A DNA stretch of 64,000 nt from Burkholderia diffusa (lineage in GTDB: Bacteria; Pseudomonadota; Gammaproteobacteria; Burkholderiales; Burkholderiaceae), in assembly GCF_001718315.1 (NCBI RefSeq), contig NZ_CP013362.1:744001-808000 (forward strand), read 5' to 3'. Below are positions 1 through 9,906 of this stretch, in pieces. Below the pieces are notes generated by a model that was not told the DNA's origin, ran no database searches, and worked only from the letters and a program-made list of their open reading frames with translations. Numbering within the stretch: position 1 is the first letter of the stretch; the number at the start of each line of letters is the position of its first letter. The position numbers were made by a program, and so were the translations under genes.

Positions 1-2
1 AG

Positions 3-1124
3 ACAGACGATCTCCAGACATTTGATTTGTGCGGTAAATACAATTTGGCGGACGCCCACAACAGTATCAGTCTGGGTGTCGATCGCGCTGACCATCTGCA
101 TATTTGTTACGACCACCACGCTACGCAGTTGCGATATCGCCGAAGCACGCGACCCCACGATATATCGAGTTGGACCGATGAACTGCCCATGACTGGGGCG
201 GCGGAAACGAAGGTGACCTATCCGACTTTCATGCAGCCGCATCATGGCTTTCCGTTGACGCTGCTGTATCGCGATGGCGTGCACAACAACGGTACCGCAC
301 GTTTCAAGACCTATGACGAGGCATCTGCAGATTGGACAGATCATCCAACACCTGTTTTGAGCGGTAGCGAGTCAAAACCGTGGACCAGCAACGCCTATTG
401 GAACCACCCGGCCATTGGTCGAAACGGCAGCCTTCACCTGAGCTTTGTCTGGCGCACACATACGCTGGGCGTGGAGGAGCGGGTCAACAACATCAATATC
501 GGCTACGCCTGCTCGCTGGACAATGGAATCAGTTGGGTAACTTCCAAGGGGCGAGGCTACCAGCTTCCGATTACGCCGGTAAATGCCGAAACCGTGCATC
601 CGGTGTCTCCGGGCAGCAACCTCATTAACCAATGCAGCATGGCGCTCGACAGCTGCAACCGTCCGCATATTGTTTTTTATGCCGATGATTCCAACGGCAT
701 CCCGCAGTATCAACATTTACGGTACGACGGCAAGCAATGGCATCACCAGATTGTGTCGCAACGCATTGAACCATTTGCGTTGAAGGGTGGTGGAACGCTT
801 CAGATTCCGATCAGTCGACCGGAAATCGTTATTGATCGCCAGGACAATGCGTACATCATCACTCGGGGAGATCACAGCGACGGAAGAATGGTCGCGACTG
901 TACTGGCCGCGCCCGAATACACCTGGCATCAAGACGACACTCGAGTTCTGTGGGATGAGGACCTCGGATTTGCGGAACCCGTAATCGACCGATTGCGGTG
1001 GGAGCAGGAAAACGTATTGAGTATGTTGTTGCAGTACAACGAGCAACCCAGTCATGACATCGGCTGGCGGCAGACGAATGGGCCCGTCACACTGCTGGAC
1101 ATCCAATTCAAATTTAAGAACTAA
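3..1124 (+). CDS. BNR_4-type beta-propeller protein, 5'-truncated by window edge
   Basis: The reading frame is open from the first complete codon, so the gene starts upstream of the window and only about 373 C-terminal residues are seen. The sequence resembles BNR_4 (sialidase-like beta-propeller) proteins: short repeated beta-strand blocks with Asp-rich turns, and segments such as MTGAAETKVTYPTF, LPITPVNAETV and GSNLINQ. The same blocks recur in order in the gene at 7000-8391, so the two are paralogs. The stop lies 10 bp before the giant glycosyltransferase gene, consistent with co-transcription. The family suggests glycan binding or cleavage, but no catalytic residues can be assigned, so the function is unknown. 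Whether this copy has a signal peptide cannot be judged here. Confidence 0.75.
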   Translation, partial: TDDLQTFDLCGKYNLADAHNSISLGVDRADHLHICYDHHATQLRYRRSTRPHDISSWTDELPMTGAAETKVTYPTFMQPHHGFPLTLLYRDGVHNNGTARFKTYDEASADWTDHPTPVLSGSESKPWTSNAYWNHPAIGRNGSLHLSFVWRTHTLGVEERVNNINIGYACSLDNGISWVTSKGRGYQLPITPVNAETVHPVSPGSNLINQCSMALDSCNRPHIVFYADDSNGIPQYQHLRYDGKQWHHQIVSQRIEPFALKGGGTLQIPISRPEIVIDRQDNAYIITRGDHSDGRMVATVLAAPEYTWHQDDTRVLWDEDLGFAEPVIDRLRWEQENVLSMLLQYNEQPSHDIGWRQTNGPVTLLDIQFKFKN

Positions 1125-1134
1125 GACCAAGAAA

Positions 1135-4100
1135 ATGAAAAATATGGATACGTCTCTCGCACTTGGCAACGCATCGATGCGGGCGGGAAACTTCGAAGAC
1201 GCCATTCGCCAATACGCGAGGGTGTTGCTCACGGCTCCGGGGTTGGCCAAGCACATCTCGGCGAACTTCGTTCTGGCGCGGAGGAAGTACCTGAGAGAGC
1301 GCCAATGCATCAAAAGAAAGCGCGTAGGTGTGTGCGGTTGGGATCTCGGGCGTAATCCCGCCGGACGTGCGTACACGCTGGCCATGCTGTACGAAGATTT
1401 TGCGGACGTGGAAATCGTCGGCAGCGTTTTTCCGAAGGACGGGCGACAGATCTGGGAGCCTATTCGAGGAAGTCGAATCGAGAAGCACTGCTTCGTGGCG
1501 GACGACGAATCGCGCTATATCCATCAGGCAATCGAACTGGTTGCGGATCATCCTTTTGACATCGTGCATCTGTCCAAGCCCCGAGCCCCGAATATTTTCT
1601 TGGGGATTCTCTACAAGCTGATGTGGGGGGCCAAGGTCATCGTTGATGTCGACGACGACGAACTTGCCTTTTTCGGTGAAGACGCGTCGGTCGGCGTCGG
1701 TGAATTCATCGAGAAACACCATCAGCTGCCTGCTCTAGCGGACCTTGCGGGGAAGAATTGGACGCGTTTGGCCGTCGGGCTTGCCGAGTCTTTCGACGGC
1801 GTTACTGTGTCGAACACTGTTCTCAAGAAACGCTACGGTGGCCAGGTCATTCAGCATGCACGGAATGAACAGCTCTTTGATGCATCCCCGGAGTTCAAGC
1901 GAAAGTGCCGGGAAAAGCACGGTGTGCCGCAAAAGAAGAGGGTCGTACTGTTTTTCGGTACGCCGAGGACGCACAAGGGGTTGCTTGAAACCGCCGAGGC
2001 CATAGCAGCACTCAAGCGGGATGACGTGGTGTTCGTAATTGCCGGTGAATTTTCCGATGCGACACTCAAGGCGAGGTTGCAAGCGATCGACGGTGTCGAA
2101 TACCTTTTCATCGCGAATCAACCCATCGAAAGTGCTCCGGAAATCGTCGCGCTAGGCGACGTCTGCGTTCTGCTGCAGGATGTGGGTTCGGCCGCTGCAC
2201 AGCGTCAGATCCCGGCCAAGCTCTCTGACGCGTTGGCCATTGGCATGCCTGTTCTGGCAAGCGAGACCGAGGCGCTGGCCGATGTCTTCGCGCGAGGCGC
2301 GCTTCTGGCGGTCACACCGGAAACGTTGAGTGCCCGGCTAGGGCATGTATTGAACGATTCCGATACTGCTAACCGCTTGAGCGAGTCCGGACGCGCCTAT
2401 TTTGAAAGCGAGCTTGGCCACGACACAAATGCGCTTCACCTGCGTCAGGCTGTCGAACAACACCGCAATCTACCCCTTTCGAAGGACTGCGAACTCTTCG
2501 TCAACAACCTGGACGCGAAGGTTCGCGAGACGCTGCAATACCTGTTGAACGCTGCCGGCACCGGCAATCCGGGATCCGAGGCAACGAATGACCGGAGAGG
2601 CGTAGGCGCGCGCCAACTCACGACCGGCGACGCCGCTGGATCGGTAAGCGATCGTCCGTGGGCGGACGCAGGACGCAGGGGCGTGCCTGGTCGAATTGCC
2701 GTTGTCGTCCACTATTTTTATCCAGAGATCTGGCCGGAAATTTGTGCGCGATTGGAGCGAATCGGTACCGCTTTCGATCTCTTTGTGACGGCGCCTGTCG
2801 AACTCGCTTCGAGCGCACACGAAAATATTCTTCGCAGTTTCCCGAACGCGCGTTTCGCCTTTGGTCCCAATGTCGGAATGGACATCCTCCCGTTTCTCTC
2901 GTTGATTCCTACGTTGATCAACGAGCGATACATGGCTGTGTGCAAGATACACACCAAGCGCGGCTATGACGAGTCTGCGGTCGTGTGGCGCAATGTGATG
3001 CTCGACAGTTTGCTGGGTTCCGACGTCACCTTTTCCTCCGTGGTTCGCGCATTCGAGGAGCATCCGGAGCTCTGCCTGGCAGGACCAGCGATGCTGTATC
3101 AGTCGGCACCCAGACTGATGTACGAGAACAGGGCGAATGTTTCACGCATCTTGAGGGAGAGCTACGGCAGGGACATTCCCGAGACCGACTGGGGATTTTT
3201 TGCGGGGACGATGTTTTGGGTTCGTCCTGAACTGCTCGAAAAAATTTGCAGGTATGCAACCTTTCATATCGCGGACCAACAGGCCGCGAATAAAAAGGAC
3301 GGAAAGCTTGAACACGCGTTGGAGCGCGCATTCGGGCTTCTGCCGGTCATTTACGGTGGCAGTGTTGGCCTGCTGCACGGATCGAGCGACGGCGAAGGAA
3401 GTTGTGCGCTTCATTTGACGAACAATCCCGCATTCGTCGGCAAGGCCGACGTAGGTGCCGTTCTCGCGCATCGAGCTGGTCTTGCGCGATATGTGGGCGC
3501 GATCCGGAAGGCGGGGATCTTCGACGAAGCGCTTTACCGATTCCAGTATTCCCAAGAACTGCCGATGAATGTCGATGCGTTGACGCACTACATTCTGATC
3601 GGCTGCTTCAGCGGAAAGCGCCCGGTCAAGTCGTTCAGTCCAACGCAATATCTGTCCCAGAATCAGGATGTCAGGCGGCACAGGGTCGAGCCGTTGTTCC
3701 ATTACCTGACCAGCGGTGCGCGGGAGGGCAGGTTACTGTTCAGCGAGCCGGAGAAGGAGCCGCAGTTCCGGTTCGAAGTACTGAACCGGACGCTGATCAA
3801 TTGGGATAGGCTCGCCGCGGAAGCTCGAAAGCCTCGCACGCTCGACGTGTCTATCGTGATTCCGGTGTATGGTCAGCCCGAGCTCACGGTGAAATGCGTG
3901 CAGTCGATACTGAGGGTGGATTCCCCGCTGTCCTGGGAAGTCATTCTCGTTGACAATGGCAGCGACCCGGTTACGGCGGCGCAAGTTGAAAAGCTCAAGA
4001 GCGGTACGCGTGTCAAAGTCGTGCGGAATTGGGAGAACCTGAATTTTGCTCTCGGCTGCAACATCGGCTTTACGCACGCAAGCGGGAGGTCGATCGTATT

Positions 4101-6873
4101 TCTGAACAACGATACGACGGTCACGGACGGATGGCTGGAAAAACTGATACAGCCTCTTGCGGATGCAAAGGTCATGGCCGTTCAACCCAAGCTCTTGTTC
4201 CCGGACGGAACGCTGCAATGTGGCGGGGTGGTATTTTCACGATGGAGTGCCCTCGGCTATCCGATATACGCGGAATTTCCGGGGGATGCCGAGTGCGTCA
4301 ACAAGAGTCGGCGGTTCCAGGCCATTACGGCTGCCTGTATCGCGCTGCGCAGCGAGGATTTTGCGGAAATCCGCGGATTCGATCCTGTATTCATCAACGG
4401 GCAAGAGGACGTCGATCTGTGCCTCAGGCTCAGAGAGCGCTTTCATGGATATTGTTGGTACGCGGCGGGCGCCACGGTGATTCACTATGAAGGCAAGACG
4501 CCCGGGCGTGGAAAACATATCGCGCACAATCGAGCGAAATTTATTGCGCGGTGGTCGGAAAAGCACCTTCCCGACGATTTCTCCTACTACGCGGAGGATG
4601 GGTACGTCGTGAAGGAGTGGCGCGTCGATTCGGAAAAAAATCTGGAGAGGGGCATTGCGGTCTATCGTCCTGCGGTCGCTCCCGCCGAGACAGGCGCCGC
4701 TCTCGATCCGAGGCAAACCGTGTCCTGGCCTATTGTGGATGTGTCGGGTGACGCTGTAGTGCCTACGCGAGATACGTCCGTCGCGGGCAAGCAGTCGATC
4801 CGGCAGGGTGCGCCGTGGCTGCTCCTGTGCGCACACGCGGCCGGAACGCAGTTGTTCGGAGGTGAGCGAAGCTTCCTGGACATGCTCGTCGCGTTGAACG
4901 GCTGCGGTTTCAACGTCGTTGCCACCTTCCCGGGTTTTGGCAACGAGGAGTATCTGGCAGAGGTTCTACAGTACGTCCATGTGCTCTATGTTTTCGAGTA
5001 TCACCACTGGCAAAAAGAAGTACCGATGTCGAGATCTGCCGTGGAACGATTCTCCGCCATCGTTAAAAGGCATTCGATCGACGCTGTATACGTCAACACG
5101 ATCGTTATCCGGGAGCCGTTGGTGGCTGCTCGGGAATGTGGCGTGCCCAGCGTCGTTCACGTGCGGGAGATGATTTCGAGCGACGAGCATCTTTCGAAGG
5201 CGATCGGGATGTCGCCCGAGGACATCGTGCGCCACCTGTATGCAAGTGTCGACTATGTCGTGGCTAACTCGAGAACGACTGCTGAGGCATTGGGACATCC
5301 GGATCGCACATTCGTAGCACCCAACGTGATCGATCTGACGTGCCTCGACGTGCCCAACTGCATTTATCCGAATGAGATCACATTCGCCCTGATCAGCAGC
5401 AATATCCCTAAAAAGGGAGTCTACGATCTCGTCAATGTGGCGCGAATTTGCGAGCGGATCGCCCCGGCGGCGAGGTTCTGGTTGGTTGGTCCCGAACGAA
5501 AGGAAATAAGCGAGCTCATGGCGTTGCAGGAGAGCGACAGGATTCCGAGAAATGTGGTTTTTGCCGGTTACAAGCAAACGCCTCGTGAGGCGCTTGCGAA
5601 TGTCAATGTGGTCCTCAACCTGTCGTTGTTTGCAGAATCTTTCGGACGAACGGTAGCCGAAGCGCTATCGGCAGGACGCCCGGTCATTGCATACGATTGG
5701 GGTGCGCTGGGCGAACTCGTCCAATCCGGGAGGACAGGATTCCTGGTTCCATATCGGGACGTCGCTCAGGTTGCACAGAAGGTTCGGGAGTTCTGTGCGA
5801 ACCCGGCGTTGATAGATACCTTCGGTGAGGCGGGGCGGCAATTTGTGCTCGAGAAATACACGCCTGCAACACTTCAGCGCAACCTCGGCAAGGCGTTCTC
5901 GAAAATTCTCAAACGAGATCCGATCGTGGATGAAGTATCGCGGGTCGCGGAGCAGGCCAATCAGATGCTCAAGCTCGCGACGGAAAAATATGGGCGTTTT
6001 CCGTCGGATGCAGTTAATCGGGATGTGACGGTCATCGTTCCTGTATATAACGCACTGAACGAGTCGATAGCGTGCATTGAAAGCGTTATCGCAAATTCGG
6101 ATCCGCAACACACGCGTTTGCTCGTCATCGACGATGGAAGCCCGGATCAGCATGTATTTCCCGCGCTCTCGAAGTTCGATGACGTCGGCAATGTGACCGT
6201 CGTTCGTAATGAGCGAAACATTGGCTATACAAAAACAGTCAACAGAGGGTTGAAGCTTGCAGGTACGGATGACGTCGTTCTGTTGAACAGCGATACCGTG
6301 GTAACGCCGAATTGGCTGCTTGGACTGAGGATCGCAGCGTATGGGCCCGACTCGGTCGGCACCGTGACTGCCATGAGTGACAATGCTGGCGCATTTTCGT
6401 TTCCTGTCCCAGGCCGAGCGAATCCGAAACCAGAGAGCATGTCATATGACGAATATGCTTCCGTGGTCCTGTCGGGAAGTACTTCCAAAGATCCGATCGA
6501 ACTTCCGACCGGCAATGGGTTCTGTATGTACATTAAGCGGGAGCTTGTCGACAAAATTGGCGCATTCGACGAGGAAGCGTTCCCGCGCGGCTATGGAGAG
6601 GAAAATGATTTCTGCATGCGTGGACTGAAGGCAGGCTATAAGAATCTTCTGTCTCCGTGGTCGTTCGTATTCCACGTGCGAACTGCCAGCTTCAAGGGGG
6701 AGAAGGCCAAGCTGGTTGCCGAAGGCAATGCCGCACTCGAAAAATTGCATCCTGATTATCCGGGACGAGTCCGGGAGGCGTTCTCGTCTTCGGCAATCAA
6801 AGATCTGCATAGTGCTGTTGAAGCGGCGGTTCGCGCACACGATTTGCGAGCTGTGGAACTTGCTCGAATATAG
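1135..6873 (+). CDS. Giant multi-module glycosyltransferase (GT4-RgpF-GT2-GT4-GT2)
   Basis: About 1912 aa from the ATG at 1135, 10 bp after the preceding stop; the ribosome site is weak and ATG 1144 is an alternative. Modules in order: a short TPR-like helical N-terminus (about 3-48); a GT4-like GT-B unit (about 60-440); an RgpF/rhamnan-synthesis-F-like domain starting RIAVVVHYFYP (about 520-750); two HYxxxG linker repeats (about 800-866); a GT2 unit starting LDVSIVIPVYG (about 903-1140) with NNDT (D993) and GQEDVD near 1090; a second GT4 (about 1227-1573) with ESFGRTVAEALSAGRPVI; and a second GT2 (about 1630-1856) with LNSDT. No membrane segment is evident, so it is probably cytoplasmic. Such multi-headed enzymes add several sugars in sequence to a surface glycan; donors and linkages cannot be read from sequence. 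Base composition looks less GC-rich than downstream, which suggests horizontal transfer. Confidence 0.88.
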   Translation: MKNMDTSLALGNASMRAGNFEDAIRQYARVLLTAPGLAKHISANFVLARRKYLRERQCIKRKRVGVCGWDLGRNPAGRAYTLAMLYEDFADVEIVGSVFPKDGRQIWEPIRGSRIEKHCFVADDESRYIHQAIELVADHPFDIVHLSKPRAPNIFLGILYKLMWGAKVIVDVDDDELAFFGEDASVGVGEFIEKHHQLPALADLAGKNWTRLAVGLAESFDGVTVSNTVLKKRYGGQVIQHARNEQLFDASPEFKRKCREKHGVPQKKRVVLFFGTPRTHKGLLETAEAIAALKRDDVVFVIAGEFSDATLKARLQAIDGVEYLFIANQPIESAPEIVALGDVCVLLQDVGSAAAQRQIPAKLSDALAIGMPVLASETEALADVFARGALLAVTPETLSARLGHVLNDSDTANRLSESGRAYFESELGHDTNALHLRQAVEQHRNLPLSKDCELFVNNLDAKVRETLQYLLNAAGTGNPGSEATNDRRGVGARQLTTGDAAGSVSDRPWADAGRRGVPGRIAVVVHYFYPEIWPEICARLERIGTAFDLFVTAPVELASSAHENILRSFPNARFAFGPNVGMDILPFLSLIPTLINERYMAVCKIHTKRGYDESAVVWRNVMLDSLLGSDVTFSSVVRAFEEHPELCLAGPAMLYQSAPRLMYENRANVSRILRESYGRDIPETDWGFFAGTMFWVRPELLEKICRYATFHIADQQAANKKDGKLEHALERAFGLLPVIYGGSVGLLHGSSDGEGSCALHLTNNPAFVGKADVGAVLAHRAGLARYVGAIRKAGIFDEALYRFQYSQELPMNVDALTHYILIGCFSGKRPVKSFSPTQYLSQNQDVRRHRVEPLFHYLTSGAREGRLLFSEPEKEPQFRFEVLNRTLINWDRLAAEARKPRTLDVSIVIPVYGQPELTVKCVQSILRVDSPLSWEVILVDNGSDPVTAAQVEKLKSGTRVKVVRNWENLNFALGCNIGFTHASGRSIVFLNNDTTVTDGWLEKLIQPLADAKVMAVQPKLLFPDGTLQCGGVVFSRWSALGYPIYAEFPGDAECVNKSRRFQAITAACIALRSEDFAEIRGFDPVFINGQEDVDLCLRLRERFHGYCWYAAGATVIHYEGKTPGRGKHIAHNRAKFIARWSEKHLPDDFSYYAEDGYVVKEWRVDSEKNLERGIAVYRPAVAPAETGAALDPRQTVSWPIVDVSGDAVVPTRDTSVAGKQSIRQGAPWLLLCAHAAGTQLFGGERSFLDMLVALNGCGFNVVATFPGFGNEEYLAEVLQYVHVLYVFEYHHWQKEVPMSRSAVERFSAIVKRHSIDAVYVNTIVIREPLVAARECGVPSVVHVREMISSDEHLSKAIGMSPEDIVRHLYASVDYVVANSRTTAEALGHPDRTFVAPNVIDLTCLDVPNCIYPNEITFALISSNIPKKGVYDLVNVARICERIAPAARFWLVGPERKEISELMALQESDRIPRNVVFAGYKQTPREALANVNVVLNLSLFAESFGRTVAEALSAGRPVIAYDWGALGELVQSGRTGFLVPYRDVAQVAQKVREFCANPALIDTFGEAGRQFVLEKYTPATLQRNLGKAFSKILKRDPIVDEVSRVAEQANQMLKLATEKYGRFPSDAVNRDVTVIVPVYNALNESIACIESVIANSDPQHTRLLVIDDGSPDQHVFPALSKFDDVGNVTVVRNERNIGYTKTVNRGLKLAGTDDVVLLNSDTVVTPNWLLGLRIAAYGPDSVGTVTAMSDNAGAFSFPVPGRANPKPESMSYDEYASVVLSGSTSKDPIELPTGNGFCMYIKRELVDKIGAFDEEAFPRGYGEENDFCMRGLKAGYKNLLSPWSFVFHVRTASFKGEKAKLVAEGNAALEKLHPDYPGRVREAFSSSAIKDLHSAVEAAVRAHDLRAVELARI

Positions 6874-6999
6874 GAACTGCAAGAATCGGTAAAGCCAAGT
6901 CACAGGGGCGGTGAGTGGCATTCTTGCGAAATTCGTGGCGACAGTTTGAAGAGTCCTTGAACGATGAGAAAAGTGTTTTTGCTCGAAAGAGGAGGTGAG

Positions 7000-8391
7000 A
7001 TGCCAAGATATTTGATCGGATGTCTTGCTGTTGTAGCGGCGATGACTTTTTCCACCTCGTCGTTTGCAGACAGCGACATCGATTCCTGCAAGTCTCTGCA
7101 GACGGAACTGCCGATCGATCAGGTTTGGGGGAGCGCGCACGTCGAGTTCGCCTCCCTCGAAAGCAAGAAATTTGTCTACGTTGCCTACTACGACGCTGAT
7201 CGCTGGCTCACGGTTGCGCAAATCAATAAATGCACCGGTGAGAAGGAGAAAATCAGGGTTCCGTCTCGCTTCGAGGGGTGGGATGAGCACAACTATATTT
7301 CCCTCGTCTTGGACGACAAGAATCGGCTGCATGTATCGGGGAATATGCATGTATCTCCGTTGATTTACGCCCGGACAGACGGCCCGGATCGACTGGCTGG
7401 ACTCGATACACTGCGGCCGATGACCGGAGCGGACGAGACTCGAACAACCTATCCGTATTTTTTTCGCTTCGCTGATGGCGCGCTCGGATACTCGTACCGA
7501 TCTGGACGGAGCGGGAACGGAATTGAATTGATCAACCGGCTGGAAGGTTCGCGATGGGTTCGTTGGACCGACCAGCCGATCTTCGCTCCGAACTCGGAAA
7601 AGAGCACGGTCAACGCGTACCATTCGGATTACCAGTTAGGGCCGGACGGCTTCTTCCACGTAGCCTGGGTATGGCGAGAGACCTATAGAGTCGAAACCAA
7701 CTTTAACGTCAGTTATGCGAAGAGTGCCGATCTGCGCACCTGGAGGAACAGCCGAGGAGACGTTGTACCGTTGCCTATCACGCCGGCCACTGCTGAAGTT
7801 GTGGACGCCATTCCGAAGGGTAGCGGACTGATCAACAATGTCCGGATCGGGTTCGATGCGACGGGTCACCCCGTCATCTCATACCTGAAATTCGATTCGA
7901 CCGGTGCTACGCAGTTGTTCCACGCCAGACGGGAGAACAACGGATGGAAGTCGGTACCGGCGACCCAATGGACATATCGGTGGGACCCGAGAGGCGGCGG
8001 GACGATTCCGAGTGAGATCAATTTCTCGGGCGTGAAGATGAGAAACGGGCGCTTGATCGAACAGGTTCATCAACGGGATATCGGTACGAAGACGTTTGTG
8101 TACGATGGCGATTCGCTCAAGGTTCGACAGATGCTTGGTGCAAGCGTCTGGGCGCCGACGATTGCCGTCAAGGATCGTCAGGCTCCGAAGGGGGCCGAGC
8201 TGAATGTTCGTCCCGTGGCCATTGGAGATTCGGCACCTGATAGCGCCGACGCCAATTATGCGATTTCTTGGTTTAGCTTGCCTGCGGACAATAGAGACCG
8301 TCCCAGGGACTGCAAATCGGCGGTGCCGTGTAATTTCGTCTCCGATCTGGTGTTGAAATCGATCCGGACATCACGCGACGCCTCGAATTAG
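7000..8391 (+). CDS. Secreted BNR_4-type beta-propeller protein
   Basis: The chosen ATG at 7000 is preceded by AGGAGGT and opens a classic Sec signal peptide (MPRYLIGCLAVVAAMTF...SSFA-DS, cut near residue 23); the in-frame ATG at 6964 would bury it. The product is about 463 aa and exported. The mature part has the BNR_4-like propeller pattern, with MTGADETRTTYPYF, LPITPATAEVV and GSGLINN matching the paralog at 3-1124. It lies 126 bp downstream of the giant glycosyltransferase gene, so it may bind, trim or release the glycan that enzyme makes. That role is inferred from position and fold only. No sialidase Asp-box set or catalytic triad is clear enough to claim enzyme activity. Confidence 0.8.
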   Translation: MPRYLIGCLAVVAAMTFSTSSFADSDIDSCKSLQTELPIDQVWGSAHVEFASLESKKFVYVAYYDADRWLTVAQINKCTGEKEKIRVPSRFEGWDEHNYISLVLDDKNRLHVSGNMHVSPLIYARTDGPDRLAGLDTLRPMTGADETRTTYPYFFRFADGALGYSYRSGRSGNGIELINRLEGSRWVRWTDQPIFAPNSEKSTVNAYHSDYQLGPDGFFHVAWVWRETYRVETNFNVSYAKSADLRTWRNSRGDVVPLPITPATAEVVDAIPKGSGLINNVRIGFDATGHPVISYLKFDSTGATQLFHARRENNGWKSVPATQWTYRWDPRGGGTIPSEINFSGVKMRNGRLIEQVHQRDIGTKTFVYDGDSLKVRQMLGASVWAPTIAVKDRQAPKGAELNVRPVAIGDSAPDSADANYAISWFSLPADNRDRPRDCKSAVPCNFVSDLVLKSIRTSRDASN

Positions 8392-8736
8392 CAAGTGAAG
8401 CAGCCATGGATTGTGAAGGTTGTGGATCATGTCGCGGGAGGCGGGCGCATTGCCACATATCGGGAGACCGCCGCTTCGAAGTCGAATATGTCGATGTGGT
8501 CGGTCTGATCCTGTTGGCACGGGAGACAGGATTTGAATGTGCGGCATTCGAACACGATGTCGGGCACCGCTGAATTTGAACAGATTTCCTGCGGACGACA
8601 GCCTGTTGGGCTCGGTCGTTGCGGGTCGTCTGCAATGGAATGAAGTTGCTTTTCCTGGCACGGACCGCCTACGGGCGCATTTGTCTTGGCTGGAAGGATG
8701 GCAGCGGATTTCTTTATCTGTCTGAGAGAAGTTTGC
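8392..8736. other. Intergenic stretch between the BNR_4 gene and ugd
   Basis: About 345 bp with no credible gene on either strand; the short open frames have no recognisable product or ribosome site. Base composition changes across this stretch, from the less GC-rich segment on the left to typical high-GC Burkholderia sequence at ugd, so it may mark the edge of an acquired block. It should hold the promoter of the ugd operon, but no convincing -35/-10 pair was identified. Confidence 0.5.
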
Positions 8737-9906
8737 ATGAAAATCGCTATCGCCGGCACAGGCTACGTCGGCCTGTCCAACGCCGTCCTGCTGTCGCAGC
8801 ACAATGAAGTCGTGGCTCTCGACATCGTCCCCGAGAAGGTGGCGATGCTCAACCGCAAGGAGTCGCCGATCGAGGATGCCGAGATCGAGGACTACCTGCG
8901 CCACAAGAGCCTGAACTTCCGCGCGACGCTGGACAAGGAAGACGCATACGCCGGCGCTGACTACGTGGTGATCGCCACGCCGACCGACTACGATCCGGAA
9001 ACGAACTACTTCAACACCCGCTCGATCGAGGTCGTCATCCGCGACGTGATGGCGATCAACCCTCGGGCGGTGATGGTGATCAAGTCGACCATTCCGGTCG
9101 GCTACACCGAGCGTACGCGCGCGGCACTCGGCACCGACAACCTGATCTTCTCTCCCGAATTCCTTCGTGAAGGCCGGGCGCTGTACGACAACCTGCATCC
9201 TTCGCGGATCGTGATCGGCGAACGTTCCGAGCGAGCCGAAGCGTTTGCCGGCCTGCTGAAGCAGGGGGCGATCAAGCAGAATATTCCGACGCTGTTCACG
9301 GGCAGCACGGAAGCCGAGGCGATCAAGCTCTTCGCGAATACGTACCTGGCGATGCGCGTGGCCTATTTCAACGAACTGGACACCTACGCCGCGCAGCACG
9401 GTCTCGACACGCACCAGATCGTCGACGGCGTATGTCTCGATCCACGCATCGGCGCGCACTACAACAACCCGAGCTTCGGCTACGGCGGCTACTGTCTGCC
9501 GAAGGATACGAAGCAACTGCTGGCCAATTATCGCGACGTACCGCAGAGCCTGATTCGCGCGATCGTCGAGTCGAACAGCACGCGCAAGGACTTCATCGCC
9601 GAGAGCATTCTCAAGCGCAAACCGAAGGTCGTCGGCATTTACCGCCTCGTGATGAAGGCCGGGTCCGACAATTTTCGCGCGTCCAGCATCCAGGGCGTCA
9701 TGAAGCGCATCAAGGCAAAGGGCGTCGAGGTCATCGTCTACGAGCCGGCGTTGCACGAATCGACGTTCTTCAACTCGTCGGTCATCCACGACCTCGCTGA
9801 ATTCAAGCGCTCCGCCGACGTGATCGTTGCAAATCGCCAGACCGATGATCTGTCCGACGTCGCAGGCAAGGTCTACACGCGCGACCTGTTCGGCGGGGAC
9901 GCATGA
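8737..9906 (+). CDS. ugd: UDP-glucose 6-dehydrogenase (short form)
   Basis: Oxidises UDP-glucose to UDP-glucuronate with 2 NAD+, supplying an acidic sugar donor. The 389-aa length fits the short UGD subfamily. Visible features are the N-terminal Rossmann motif AGTGYVGL (about 6-13), [15 protein letters not shown] in the central domain, the catalytic cysteine C253 in [12 protein letters not shown], and the C-terminal UDP-binding domain. Start ATG 8737 begins [13 protein letters not shown], the normal start of the family; a longer in-frame start would only add unrelated residues. It is the first gene of an operon with overlapping stops and starts (ATGA overlap with the next gene), so the polymer made here probably contains glucuronate or a derivative. 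An oxidation of another UDP- or GDP-sugar cannot be excluded. Confidence 0.92.
   Translation: MKIAIAGTGYVGLSNAVLLSQHNEVVALDIVPEKVAMLNRKESPIEDAEIEDYLRHKSLNFRATLDKEDAYAGADYVVIATPTDYDPETNYFNTRSIEVVIRDVMAINPRAVMVIKSTIPVGYTERTRAALGTDNLIFSPEFLREGRALYDNLHPSRIVIGERSERAEAFAGLLKQGAIKQNIPTLFTGSTEAEAIKLFANTYLAMRVAYFNELDTYAAQHGLDTHQIVDGVCLDPRIGAHYNNPSFGYGGYCLPKDTKQLLANYRDVPQSLIRAIVESNSTRKDFIAESILKRKPKVVGIYRLVMKAGSDNFRASSIQGVMKRIKAKGVEVIVYEPALHESTFFNSSVIHDLAEFKRSADVIVANRQTDDLSDVAGKVYTRDLFGGDA

Noticed and set aside
8515-8538. A minus-strand stretch resembling a tRNA T-arm and CCA end (TTCAAATCCTGTC...GTGCCA).
   Set aside because: The matching 5' T-stem strand and the rest of the cloverleaf are absent, so it is not a tRNA and too short to call an attachment site.
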